Shown here piece by piece: positions 52,248-59,465 of a stretch of 64,000 nt of DNA. The position numbers and the translations under genes are program-made. Source of the stretch: JACMQX01 sp040385105 (lineage in GTDB: Bacteria; Pseudomonadota; Gammaproteobacteria; Burkholderiales; Burkholderiaceae_C); the NCBI GenBank assembly GCA_040385105.1, contig JAZKHY010000003.1, forward strand, positions 1 through 64,000, written 5' to 3'. Under the pieces are notes generated by a model. It was given only the letters and a program-made list of their open reading frames with translations. It ran no database searches and had not been told where the DNA came from. Each line of letters opens with the position of its first letter. The first letter of the stretch is position 1.

Positions 52248-52529
52248 TTAGATGCGGTGCTGGTCGCTGTACGGGACCAGGGCCAGGAAGCGGGCGCGCT
52301 TGATGGCGGTGTTGAGCTGGCGCTGGTAGATCGCGCGGGTGCCGGTCAGGCGGGCCGGGATGATCTTGCCGTTTTCGGCGATGAAGTCGCGCAGGGTGTC
52401 CACGTCCTTGTAGTCGATTTCCTCGACGTGGGCTACCGTGAAGCGGCAAAAGCGCTTGCGCTTGAACAGCAGCGACTGGGTGTTGCGCTTGGGGCGCTTG
52501 TCTTTGTTGAAACGTTTCGGTCCGGGCAT
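52248..52529 (-). CDS. rpsR: 30S ribosomal protein S18
   Basis: A 93-residue S18: RRNTQSLLFKRKRFCRFT-type N-terminus (FKRKRFCRFTVAHVEEIDYK), then DTLRDFIAENGKIIPARLTGT and the C-terminal QLNTAIKRARFLALVPYSD. It binds S6 in the platform of the small subunit. The pair S6:S18 also binds a leader RNA structure in many bacteria, and a candidate for it lies upstream of rpsF here. The gene is 43 bases after priB. Confidence 0.98.
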   Translation of the reverse strand: MPGPKRFNKDKRPKRNTQSLLFKRKRFCRFTVAHVEEIDYKDVDTLRDFIAENGKIIPARLTGTRAIYQRQLNTAIKRARFLALVPYSDQHRI

Positions 52530-52572
52530 GATGGACTCCTTTTAAGTGTCTGGGCAGGCTGGGCCTGCGCCG

Positions 52573-52866
52573 CTATGACTGGGGTTGCTGGAACTCTTGG
52601 ATGTGGAGGGCGACGTACTTGCCGTTGCGCGGTGTTGCCAGAAAGCCTGTGAACCTGAAGCTGCTGCCCAGGGGGTGTATCCGGATCGCTTCTGCGACCG
52701 CCCCGAAAGCCACTGCCTTGATCGCTGCCTTGACTTGCCTTGCCTGCCCTGCTTCCTGGATTTCAGACTCGTGTTCGAGCTTGATGTCCAGGGCTGGCAG
52801 TCCGGCGGGCGTGTAGCGCAGCGAGGAAACCTCGGCGATACAGGCGGTCAGGACAACGTGGTTCAC
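52573..52866 (-). CDS. priB: Primosomal replication protein N
   Basis: A 97-residue single OB-fold protein between rpsF and rpsR, the classical position of priB. Recognisable parts are NHVVLTACIAEVSSLRYTPAGLPALDIKLEH and SSFRFTGFLATPRNGKYVALHI. It binds single-stranded DNA and helps PriA restart stalled forks. The product is close to the size of other betaproteobacterial PriB proteins. It starts 22 bases after the rpsF stop. Confidence 0.93.
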   Translation of the reverse strand: MNHVVLTACIAEVSSLRYTPAGLPALDIKLEHESEIQEAGQARQVKAAIKAVAFGAVAEAIRIHPLGSSFRFTGFLATPRNGKYVALHIQEFQQPQS

Positions 52867-52888
52867 TGGTTCTTGCCGGCTGTCCCGC

Positions 52889-53254
52889 TCAGGAGGCGTA
52901 TTCCGCTTGCTGGGCCTTGCGGGCCTCTTCGCGTTCCACGGTCTTCATCATCGACGACGGGCCGGTATCGGCCTTCTTCTTGACCACGGTGAGGTGGCGC
53001 AGGACGGCGTCGTTGAACTTGAAGGCATGCTCGAGTTCAGCCATGACGGACTGGTCGGCTTCGATGTTGACGCACAGGTAGTGGGCCTTGCCGAGCTTGT
53101 TGATCTGGTATGCCAGCTGGCGGCGGCCCCAGTCTTCAACACGATGCACCTTGCCGTTGCCGGTGGTGATCATGCTCTTGTAGCGTTCCAGCATGGCCGG
53201 AACCTGCTCGCTTTGATCCGGGTGGATCAGCAGGATGATTTCATAATGACGCAT
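52889..53254 (-). CDS. rpsF: 30S ribosomal protein S6
   Basis: A 121-residue S6 beginning MRHYEIILLIHPDQSEQVPAMLERY, then VHRVEDWGRRQLAYQINKLGKAHYLCVNIE and a basic/acidic C-terminal tail ending EEARKAQQAEYAS. It lacks the poly-glutamate tail of E. coli S6. The start at 53254 has AAGGAGA seven bases upstream; a longer frame is possible but enters the leader RNA. First gene of the operon, preceded by a hairpin-rich leader. Confidence 0.98.
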   Translation of the reverse strand: MRHYEIILLIHPDQSEQVPAMLERYKSMITTGNGKVHRVEDWGRRQLAYQINKLGKAHYLCVNIEADQSVMAELEHAFKFNDAVLRHLTVVKKKADTGPSSMMKTVEREEARKAQQAEYAS

Positions 53255-53275
53255 GGACTCTCCTTGAGGGTTGGG

Positions 53276-53329
53276 CTGCGGTTCGCACCGCAGTTTGGTG
53301 AGCCACCCACCGCGTCGGAAGTGGTGTGG
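53276..53329 (-). ncRNA. Candidate S6:S18-binding leader structure of rpsF
   Basis: In the rpsF leader RNA (minus strand) CCACACCAC (53329-53321) pairs with GTGGGTGG (53310-53303), leaving the loop TTCCGACGCG, which contains CCG, the trinucleotide known to be recognised by S6:S18. A second perfect hairpin, CTGCGGT-GCGA-ACCGCAG in RNA order (53293-53276), carries a GNRA tetraloop. The predicted -10 box lies 16 bases upstream of the first stem. Confidence 0.5.
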
Positions 53330-53344
53330 CAAGGCGAAGCCTGC

Positions 53345-53350
53345 GATTAT
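53345..53350 (-). promoter_or_regulatory. -10 box of the rpsF operon
   Basis: TATAAT is present on the minus strand, 91 bases upstream of the rpsF ATG. A -35 element is not clear, which is not unusual when an extended -10 or upstream elements act. The predicted start leaves a leader of about 85 bases that contains the two hairpins described above. Confidence 0.5.
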
Positions 53351-53459
53351 AGCCCGATGCATGAGCCTTGCGCCAGCCGCAAGCCATCAACCTGCACTGC
53401 CGCCATGCCCCAGAGCTGAGCCGGTGGCTGCCGGGCATATTATTTGCGATGATGCATCA

Positions 53460-53873
53460 ATGAATGCGCCGCGCCGCAACTTCCTCAATTCGCCTCTGGC
53501 TGTGGGCATCAGACGCGTGGGCTTCCGCAAATGGTATGAGAGGGAACTGCTCTCAAGCCATGCCCACATGGTGTTGGCATTCCTCAGTGTCATCGCCATG
53601 ATGGCGAGCATGGAGGCGTTTCGCGGCGGAAACATCAGCGAAAAGCTGATGGATGTGATTTTTGTATTACTTTCTGCAGGCATCGGGCTCTGGGCACTTC
53701 GCCGATACCTCTTTCTTCTTATGCGCGCGGAAATTATTGCCAACCAGGCCAATTGCGGCGAATGTACCGAGTACGGCCGGTTTGACGTTATCTCGGAGAA
53801 CCACGTTGCCAGCGAGACCCGCGTTTGCTGCCGCAAATGCGCACACCAATGGGTCATTCACTCGGGCGATTGA
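53460..53873 (+). CDS. Two-helix membrane protein with C-terminal zinc-ribbon-like domain, unknown function
   Basis: A 137-residue protein. Residues 36-54 (HMVLAFLSVIAMMAS) and 63-82 (MDVIFVLLSAGIGLWALRRY) are membrane helices. The C-terminal soluble part has C99-GE-C102 and C123-C124-RK-C127, the spacing of a treble-clef or zinc-ribbon metal site. No known family name comes to mind. ATG 53460 is chosen because an open frame upstream has no start-like context. It is divergent from the rpsF operon and ends 127 bases before the antiporter start. Confidence 0.75.
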   Translation: MNAPRRNFLNSPLAVGIRRVGFRKWYERELLSSHAHMVLAFLSVIAMMASMEAFRGGNISEKLMDVIFVLLSAGIGLWALRRYLFLLMRAEIIANQANCGECTEYGRFDVISENHVASETRVCCRKCAHQWVIHSGD

Positions 53874-53913
53874 ACTGCCGGACCGGCTTTGGGGCAGCCA
53901 TGCCTAGTCCCGC

Positions 53914-53999
53914 TACACTACGTGCCGGGTGGTTCATCGCTCTGATGAATCAGGTTTACGTGATGGTCGGGCCGCCTCACGGACCCAGCCACGCACCCC
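53914..53999 (+). ncRNA. Structured leader, candidate cation-sensing riboswitch of the antiporter
   Basis: TACACT (53914-53919) can serve as -10, which would start transcription near 53926. The leader then contains GGTGG (53928-53932), a perfect 6-bp hairpin TTCATC-GCTCT-GATGAA (53933-53949), and GGTC/GACC (53965-53968, 53982-53985) whose loop holds CCGCC (53972-53976), complementary to the first GGTGG. That makes a pseudoknot-like fold ending 14 bases before the start codon. The arrangement is reminiscent of the nhaA-type RNA motifs (lithium/sodium-sensing) found in Proteobacteria; assignment is not proven. Confidence 0.5.
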
Positions 54000-55265
54000 A
54001 TGCCCACATCCTCCATTGAGATTCTCGCCGCAAGCCTCTTTGCGCTTGCACTGCTGCACACGTTCAGCGCCAAACAGTTTGAGCGCCTTGCCAATCGTTT
54101 CCCCCGGCACTCGGGCCTGTTCCATTTGCTGGGCGAAGTCGAGGTAGTCTTCGGGTTCTGGGCTATCGTGCTTGTGATGGCAATGGCGCTCATGTCTGGT
54201 GGGAGTCAGGCATTGGCCTATGCAGAGTCGCGCAACTACACCGAGCCGCTCTTCGTTTTCGTGGTGATGGTCATTGCAGGGTCCAGGCCCGTGCTCGACA
54301 CTGTCATCTGGCTGATCAATGCAACGGCTAAGGTGTTGCCGCTCCCGGCGCAATTGGCCAGGGCCTGGCTGGGCCTGGCCGCAGTCCCGCTGATGGGATC
54401 ACTTGTCACCGAGCCTGCCGCCATGACTATCGCAGCGCTCATGCTTGCTCCGCAAGTGTTCAGAAAGGAATTGCCGGAGTCCGCGAAGTATCTGGCCCTC
54501 GGCGTCCTGTTCGTCAACGTCTCCATCGGCGGAACGCTCACCTCGTACGCGGCGCCTCCAGTCCTCATGGTTGCCGCCACCTGGAAATGGGACAGTGCTT
54601 TCATGTTCAGCCAGTTCGGCTGGAAAGCTGCAATTGCCGTGGTCATCAATGCCTCGGTTGCCGTCTTTGTGCTTCGCAGATACCTCATCCAGGGCGTTCG
54701 CAGCGATACCGCAACTTCCGTGTCATCGGCACGAATGCCATGGCAGGTAGCGGCAGTTCACCTGTCCCTGTTGGCAGGGGTCATCATGCTCGCGCATCAT
54801 CCAGTAGCCTTCATGGGCCTCTTCCTGCTGTTTCTGGGGTTCGCGCAAGCTTATGAGCGGCACCAGAATCCGCTTCTCATCAAGGAGGCGCTGCTGGTGG
54901 CGTTCTTTCTGGCAGGCCTGGTTGTCCTGGGTGGGCTGCAGCGCTGGTGGCTGGAGCCCATCGTTTCATCTCTGGAGCCGCTTGCGCTGTTCTTTGGCGC
55001 GCTCGGCCTGACCGCGGTGACGGACAACGCGGCCCTGACCTATCTCGGCGCGCAGATTGCCGGCATTTCAGATGAGTCCAAGTACATGCTGGTTGCCGGA
55101 GCAGTGGCAGGGGGCGGCCTGACTGTCATTGCCAACGCACCGAATCCGGCAGGCCTGGCCTTGCTCAAGCACGGGTTTGCCGACGAGTCGGTCGGCGCCG
55201 GTGGACTGATTCTTGGCGCACTTGGGCCAACCATCGTCGCAGCCACCATGTTCATTCTGCTGTAA
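54000..55265 (+). CDS. Putative Na+/H+ antiporter (PF07399 family)
   Basis: A 421-residue integral membrane protein with about 11-12 helices. Typical for the family are PLMGSLVTEPAAMTIAALML, the polar stretch SIGGTLTSYAAPPVLMVA, and FGALGLTAVTDNAALTYLGAQ, where acidic and polar residues sit inside helices, followed by VAGGGLTVIANAPNPAGLAL. These duplicated helix-breaking segments are those of ion-transporter-superfamily proteins. Cation/proton exchange is inferred from family naming. No Shine-Dalgarno is visible; the leader structure occupies this place. A shared terminator follows 18 bases after the stop. Confidence 0.85.
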   Translation: MPTSSIEILAASLFALALLHTFSAKQFERLANRFPRHSGLFHLLGEVEVVFGFWAIVLVMAMALMSGGSQALAYAESRNYTEPLFVFVVMVIAGSRPVLDTVIWLINATAKVLPLPAQLARAWLGLAAVPLMGSLVTEPAAMTIAALMLAPQVFRKELPESAKYLALGVLFVNVSIGGTLTSYAAPPVLMVAATWKWDSAFMFSQFGWKAAIAVVINASVAVFVLRRYLIQGVRSDTATSVSSARMPWQVAAVHLSLLAGVIMLAHHPVAFMGLFLLFLGFAQAYERHQNPLLIKEALLVAFFLAGLVVLGGLQRWWLEPIVSSLEPLALFFGALGLTAVTDNAALTYLGAQIAGISDESKYMLVAGAVAGGGLTVIANAPNPAGLALLKHGFADESVGAGGLILGALGPTIVAATMFILL

Positions 55266-55283
55266 GGCAAAGGCCTTGAAACA

Positions 55284-55316
55284 AAAAAAGCCCCGGGCCG
55301 AAACCCGGGGCTTTTC
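55284..55316. terminator. Bidirectional terminator between the antiporter and the symporter
   Basis: AAAGCCCCGGG (55287-55297) and CCCGGGGCTTT (55304-55314) form an 11-bp perfect stem with a 6-base loop. An A-run (55283-55289) on the left and TTTT on the right provide U-tracts on both strands, so both convergent genes can end here. Confidence 0.92.
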
Positions 55317-55332
55317 TGCAGGGAGTCCTCTC

Positions 55333-57465
55333 CTAGTGGATCAGGCTCTTGGCCGCGCCCTTCAGGCTCGGGTAGCGCACATGCTCCACCAGTTCCTGGA
55401 TGCGGGCGTTGGGCGCAGGCGTCACCAGGCTCACTAGGATGATGACGGCAAAGCCCAGCGGTACGCCGAATACGCCTGCGGAGATTGGCTGGATGCCGAA
55501 CCACAGTTCAATCGGCGAGGTCACGCCGAACACGCCGCGCAGCCACGGCTGGGTGGTCACCATGTAGTAGAAGGTGATGCCCAGGCCGGCGATCATGCCC
55601 AGCGATGCAGCCATGCCGGTTGCCCGCTTCCAGAAGATTCCCAGCACCAGCGCCGGGAAGAAGGAAGCCGCAGCAAACGAGAACGCCGCCGACACCAGGA
55701 ACAGGATGTCCGCCGGCTTCTGGGCCGCTACATATGCCGCGGCCAGGGCCACGACCAGCAACAGCACCTTTGACAGCGTCACCCGGCGCGCCGTGGAGGC
55801 GTTGGGGTCGATCATCTTGTAGTACAGGTCATGGCTCAGCGCATTGGCGATCGTCAGCAGCAGGCCGTCGGCCGTGGAGAGCGCGGCAGCCAGGCCGCCT
55901 GCGGCCACCAGGCCCGACACGACGTAGGGCAGTCCGCCAATTTCCGGCGTAGCCAGCACGACGATGTCGCCACCGATGGTGATTTCACCGAGCTGCAGCA
56001 AACCGTCCTTGTTCAGGTCCACCACATTGAGCAGGCCGGGGTCGACCCGCTGCCAGCTGGCAATCCAAGCTGGCAACTTGTCAAACGGCGTTCCCACGAG
56101 CACGTTGAACACCTCGTACTTGACCAGAACCGCCAGCGCGGGCGCCGTGAAGTACAGCAGGAAGATGAAGAACAGCGACCAGGTGACCGAGTCGCGGGCT
56201 TCCTTCACGCTTGGCGTCGTGTAGTAGCGCATCAGGATGTGCGGCAGCGCAGCGGTGCCCACCATCAGGCAGAAGATCAGTGCGAGGAAGTTGCGGCGCG
56301 AGAAATCGAAAGCCTGCTTTTCGGCAGCAGTGCCATCGGGGTTGCCTGCAAACTGGGCCGCATGGCGGGGCATGCCGCCCAGCGGCTTGTCCCTGGCTTC
56401 GGCCGCCGCTTTGGCGCGGGTCCACGCCACCTTGGCAGCCGCCTCATCCTTTGGCAGGGCAGCCAGTGCCTTCTCGGCTGCTGTCACCTGTGCACCAGGT
56501 GCGCCGGACGCCTTCAGGTCAGCCAGCGTCTTCTCGGCAGCAGCCTTGTCAGCTGCGAGCGCAGCCTTCGGGTCCTTGAGCTTTTCGCCCAGGGTTACCG
56601 CGCGCTGCTGGTAGACCTTGCGCACTTCCAGCTCCTTCGGGTCGCTGATCAGCGCGGTCTCCTTGGCTGTGACCTTCTCCAACTGGTAACCGTACACAAG
56701 CTGCGGGACCGGCACGCTGGTCTGCTTGACCGACAGCCACACCACCGGGATCAGGTACGCAATGATCAGGATGATGTACTGGGCCACCTGCGTCCAGGTC
56801 ACCGCGCGCATGCCGCCGAGGAATGAGCACACCAGGATGCCGCCGAGGCCGAGGAAAATTCCGATCTCGAAAGCCACGCCCGTCAGGCGCGTGGTGATGA
56901 TGCCCACACCATAAATCTGCGCGACCACATAAGTGAACGAGCAGAGAATGGCAGCGATGATGCCGATGAAACGCGGCAGGTTGCCGCCGTAACGCTCGCC
57001 CAAGAAGTCGGGAATCGTGAACTGCCCGAACTTGCGCAGGTAGGGAGCAAGGAAGAGCGCCACCAGGCAGTAGCCGCCCGTCCAGCCCATGATGAAGGCA
57101 AGCCCGCTGTAGCCCGTGAGGTAAAGCGTGCCGGCCATCCCGATGAACGAGGCTGCGGACATCCAGTCGGCACCGGTTGCCATGCCGTTGTACACGGCGG
57201 GCACGCGTCGCCCGGCAACGTAGTACTCGGCCGCGTCAGTGGTACGGCTCATGATACCGATGCCGGCATAAAGACCGATGGTGGCGAGCAGGAAGATGAA
57301 GCCGATCCATTCCCGGGTCAGGCCAAACTGCTCGAGGATCGCCAGGACGATCACGAATGCGAGAAAGCCGCCGGTATAGAAACCGTAGACCTTGTTGAGC
57401 TGCTTCTTGAAAGCAGAATTGGAGGCCGAATTCACCGGCCCGCCCGTTTCAAACATGCCAGCCAT
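55333..57465 (-). CDS. Sodium:solute symporter, VC_2705/ActP-like subfamily
   Basis: A 710-residue SSS transporter of 13 helices related to acetate permease. Early motifs are VAGRRVPAVYNGMATGADWMSAASFIGMAG and GERYGGNLPRFIGII; later RRNFLALIFCLMVGTAALPHILMRYYTT and VSGLVAAGGLAAALSTADGLLLTIANALSHD. Between helices 6 and 7 lies a large Ala/Lys-rich coiled-coil insertion (about 250-385). A further loop (483-494) matches the 12-residue EF-hand consensus, D483-N485-D487-G488-E494. The substrate is probably acetate, pyruvate or lactate with Na+. It follows its DUF4212 partner by three bases. Confidence 0.93.
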   Translation of the reverse strand: MAGMFETGGPVNSASNSAFKKQLNKVYGFYTGGFLAFVIVLAILEQFGLTREWIGFIFLLATIGLYAGIGIMSRTTDAAEYYVAGRRVPAVYNGMATGADWMSAASFIGMAGTLYLTGYSGLAFIMGWTGGYCLVALFLAPYLRKFGQFTIPDFLGERYGGNLPRFIGIIAAILCSFTYVVAQIYGVGIITTRLTGVAFEIGIFLGLGGILVCSFLGGMRAVTWTQVAQYIILIIAYLIPVVWLSVKQTSVPVPQLVYGYQLEKVTAKETALISDPKELEVRKVYQQRAVTLGEKLKDPKAALAADKAAAEKTLADLKASGAPGAQVTAAEKALAALPKDEAAAKVAWTRAKAAAEARDKPLGGMPRHAAQFAGNPDGTAAEKQAFDFSRRNFLALIFCLMVGTAALPHILMRYYTTPSVKEARDSVTWSLFFIFLLYFTAPALAVLVKYEVFNVLVGTPFDKLPAWIASWQRVDPGLLNVVDLNKDGLLQLGEITIGGDIVVLATPEIGGLPYVVSGLVAAGGLAAALSTADGLLLTIANALSHDLYYKMIDPNASTARRVTLSKVLLLVVALAAAYVAAQKPADILFLVSAAFSFAAASFFPALVLGIFWKRATGMAASLGMIAGLGITFYYMVTTQPWLRGVFGVTSPIELWFGIQPISAGVFGVPLGFAVIILVSLVTPAPNARIQELVEHVRYPSLKGAAKSLIH

Positions 57466-57468
57466 GGT

Positions 57469-57726
57469 TCATTCCTCCTCGGCAACGCCGAATTCCTGGT
57501 CCAGCTTGTTCATGTAACGAGCGTAGTACCAGATGATCACCACATAAACGACCAGTGCACCCTGGGCTCCCACCCAGAAGCTGAACGGCCAGCCAAAGAA
57601 GTTGAAACTCAGGTCGCGGGCGGCGAAGCCCACTACATAAGTCACGACGAACCAGATCGCCATCAATATGGCGGTGATCCGCAGGTTTTTCCGCCAGTAG
57701 GTGCGGTGCCCTTCAGTCAACTGCAT
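57469..57726 (-). CDS. DUF4212 protein, small partner of the symporter
   Basis: An 85-residue protein with two membrane helices (ITAILMAIWFVVTYVVGF and FWVGAQGALVVYVVIIWYYA), the conserved DLSFNFFGWPFSFW segment between them, and a C-terminal MNKLDQEFGVAEEE. The family (also called sodium symporter small subunit) is encoded directly before VC_2705-type symporters. The stop is three bases before the symporter start. The leader contains CCCGC-TT-GCGGG and GCCGG-CGAGT-CCGGC hairpins in the 109 bases after the TPR gene, with GGAAGGAG as ribosome site. Confidence 0.93.
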   Translation of the reverse strand: MQLTEGHRTYWRKNLRITAILMAIWFVVTYVVGFAARDLSFNFFGWPFSFWVGAQGALVVYVVIIWYYARYMNKLDQEFGVAEEE

Positions 57727-57835
57727 TTTGTTGTCTCCTTCCAAACCCGCAAGCGGGCCTTCTGCCTTGCCACCACGCGGCCTGCCGCCGGACTCGCCGG
57801 CTGCCTGCAACCAAGCCGCACCTTTCAGTACCCTC

Positions 57836-58420
57836 TCAACTGGCGGACGAGATGAAGATCCCCGTCTCGCGTTCCAGTTGAGCGGCCACTTTCGGCTCGA
57901 ACTTCTTGAGGTGGCGGATGATCTTCCGCGCCTCGTCCGGTTCGTGCCGGTCCACATGAACCCGCGCCAGCTGGTACCAGCCGTACGGGCTCATGGGTTG
58001 CAATTGGGTGTTCTGCCTGAAGGCGGCGACAGCCTCGTCAAAGCGCTGCAGCCTGATCAGGACCATGCCAAGCCCATACCAGGCCCGGTCAAGTTCGGGG
58101 CTCAGTGCGGTCGCCCGGCGGAAGGCAGCCTCCGCCTGCTCCAGCTCACCTTTGTCTTCCAGCATGAAGCCGTAGTTGAACCAGTGCTGGGCGTTGTCGG
58201 GCTGCAGTTGCACAAGCCGCGCGAACAGGGCCAGCGCGCCGGCGCGGTCACCGCCCTGGGCGAGCAGATGGGCCTTGCTTGCAATGGCGTAGGCATCCTT
58301 CGGAAACTCCTCCAGCATCGCGTCAAACAGCCGGCCAGCGGCATCCTTCTGGCCGAACACCAGCATCGCGATGGCGCGCCACTTGAACCCGAGGTATCGC
58401 AGACGCTGCATCACTGACAT
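57836..58420 (-). CDS. Tetratricopeptide-repeat protein
   Basis: A 194-residue helical protein with about four TPR units: GRLFDAMLEEFPKDAYAIAS, GALALFARLVQLQPDNAQHWF, EQAEAAFRRATALSPELDRAWY and DEAVAAFRQNTQLQPMSPYGW. An amphipathic N-terminal segment (VMQRLRYLGFKWRAIAMLVFG) may associate with the membrane. Such proteins act as scaffolds. It overlaps the upstream membrane-protein gene by 10 bases and precedes DUF4212, so a membrane complex around the symporter is possible but unproven. ATG 58444 is an alternative start. Confidence 0.85.
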   Translation of the reverse strand: MSVMQRLRYLGFKWRAIAMLVFGQKDAAGRLFDAMLEEFPKDAYAIASKAHLLAQGGDRAGALALFARLVQLQPDNAQHWFNYGFMLEDKGELEQAEAAFRRATALSPELDRAWYGLGMVLIRLQRFDEAVAAFRQNTQLQPMSPYGWYQLARVHVDRHEPDEARKIIRHLKKFEPKVAAQLERETGIFISSAS

Positions 58421-58707
58421 TGCTGGACTCCGATCTGGACGCAAATACCGATCTTGGCGCTGGTAGCGAAGATCCAGACGAAAACCAGCAGCAGGAAGGC
58501 AACCAGCGGAACATGCCGGTCAATCACCACCTTGGGCGTGACCAGTCGCGTGCCCTTGACAAAAGGCCGGGTCACGATGGCGAGTACCTGGTAGAAAACA
58601 TTGGTTTCACGCTTGGCCCCGGCGAGCTTGCCAAGAAGCCATTGGCCGGCGAGGGCCAGCACGGCAATTTCTGCAACCAGCTTGATGATGCTGACGAACA
58701 TGAGCAT
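58411..58707 (-). CDS. Small membrane protein of unknown function
   Basis: A 98-residue protein with two hydrophobic helices, FVSIIKLVAEIAVLALAGQWL near the N-terminus and HVPLVAFLLLVFVWIFATSA near the C-terminus, joined by a basic loop (GKLAGAKRETNVFYQVLAIV, then TRPFVKGTRLVTPKVV). The loop reminds one of YggT-type proteins, but I cannot assign a family. ATG 58707 has a weak ribosome site; the frame is open to 58737. It overlaps the TPR gene by 10 bases and heads the presumed operon with TPR, DUF4212 and the symporter. Confidence 0.72.
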   Translation of the reverse strand: MLMFVSIIKLVAEIAVLALAGQWLLGKLAGAKRETNVFYQVLAIVTRPFVKGTRLVTPKVVIDRHVPLVAFLLLVFVWIFATSAKIGICVQIGVQQCQ

Positions 58708-58928
58708 GGGCGAGTCACGATCCGTGAAGTAGTGCACGCATCGTTGAGGGAGCCACTTACTCGTTCCTTACAAAGAAGTCAGGTTCGCGGTAAACCCCGT
58801 CAGGGATAACCCGTGAGCCAGGGCGTTTCAGGGCTGGGCTGAAGTACAAAGAACTCACGGTGGAAAACCCGTGTCGGTACGTCGCCCAACATACCTTACA
58901 CTGAACTTACCAGCTCTCCCGGACGGGT

Positions 58929-59465
58929 ATGAACAACAAATCGTTATTCCGGAAATCGGCCAAAGGATCTGAGGCCATTGCCACGCGGCAGCACGGCCTC
59001 GCGCCCAAACAGCGCTCCATGCTTATCCTGATCGATGGGAAACGCAGCGTTGAAGACCTGGCCAAGATGTCCGCCATGTTCGGGGATCCGATGCAACTTC
59101 TGGAGGAACTTGAAGCCGGCGGGTTTATTGAAAATGTGGACCCCGCCGCAGGCGCTGCTCCCGCAACTCCTGCAACAATGCCTGCGCCTGCAACTGCACT
59201 TTCGGCGCCTGCCGACCTGCCTGCGCAGGTTCCAGCCGGCAAAGTGCCGCTCGCCGAAGCAAAACGCTTTGCAGTCCGCAAGCTGACAGACCTGATGGGG
59301 CCGGTGTCAGACAGCCTCTGCATGCGGCTGGAGTCCGTGCGAAATGTCGAGGAGTACAACGCCATGATCACCCGGATCGAGGCGGTGCTGCGGGAGACTC
59401 GGGGCACAAATGCCGCAGCCGGATACATCCTTTCCCTAGCCGATCACCGCCCCGTGGGTCCTTGA
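58929..59465 (+). CDS. Unknown protein with winged-helix-like N-terminus and Ala/Pro linker
   Basis: A 178-residue soluble protein. Residues 24-70 (LAPKQRSMLILIDGKRSVEDLAKMSAMFG and LLEELEAGGFIE) look like a small winged helix of the type found next to signalling domains. Residues 72-105 are an Ala/Pro/Thr linker. The rest (EAKRFAVRKLTDLMGPVSDSL and VEEYNAMITRIEAVLRETRG) is helical. No family is recognised. Its 3' end overlaps the convergent symporter gene by 22 bases. The 221 bases upstream contain only a TACACT-like box and no other gene. Confidence 0.72.
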   Translation: MNNKSLFRKSAKGSEAIATRQHGLAPKQRSMLILIDGKRSVEDLAKMSAMFGDPMQLLEELEAGGFIENVDPAAGAAPATPATMPAPATALSAPADLPAQVPAGKVPLAEAKRFAVRKLTDLMGPVSDSLCMRLESVRNVEEYNAMITRIEAVLRETRGTNAAAGYILSLADHRPVGP

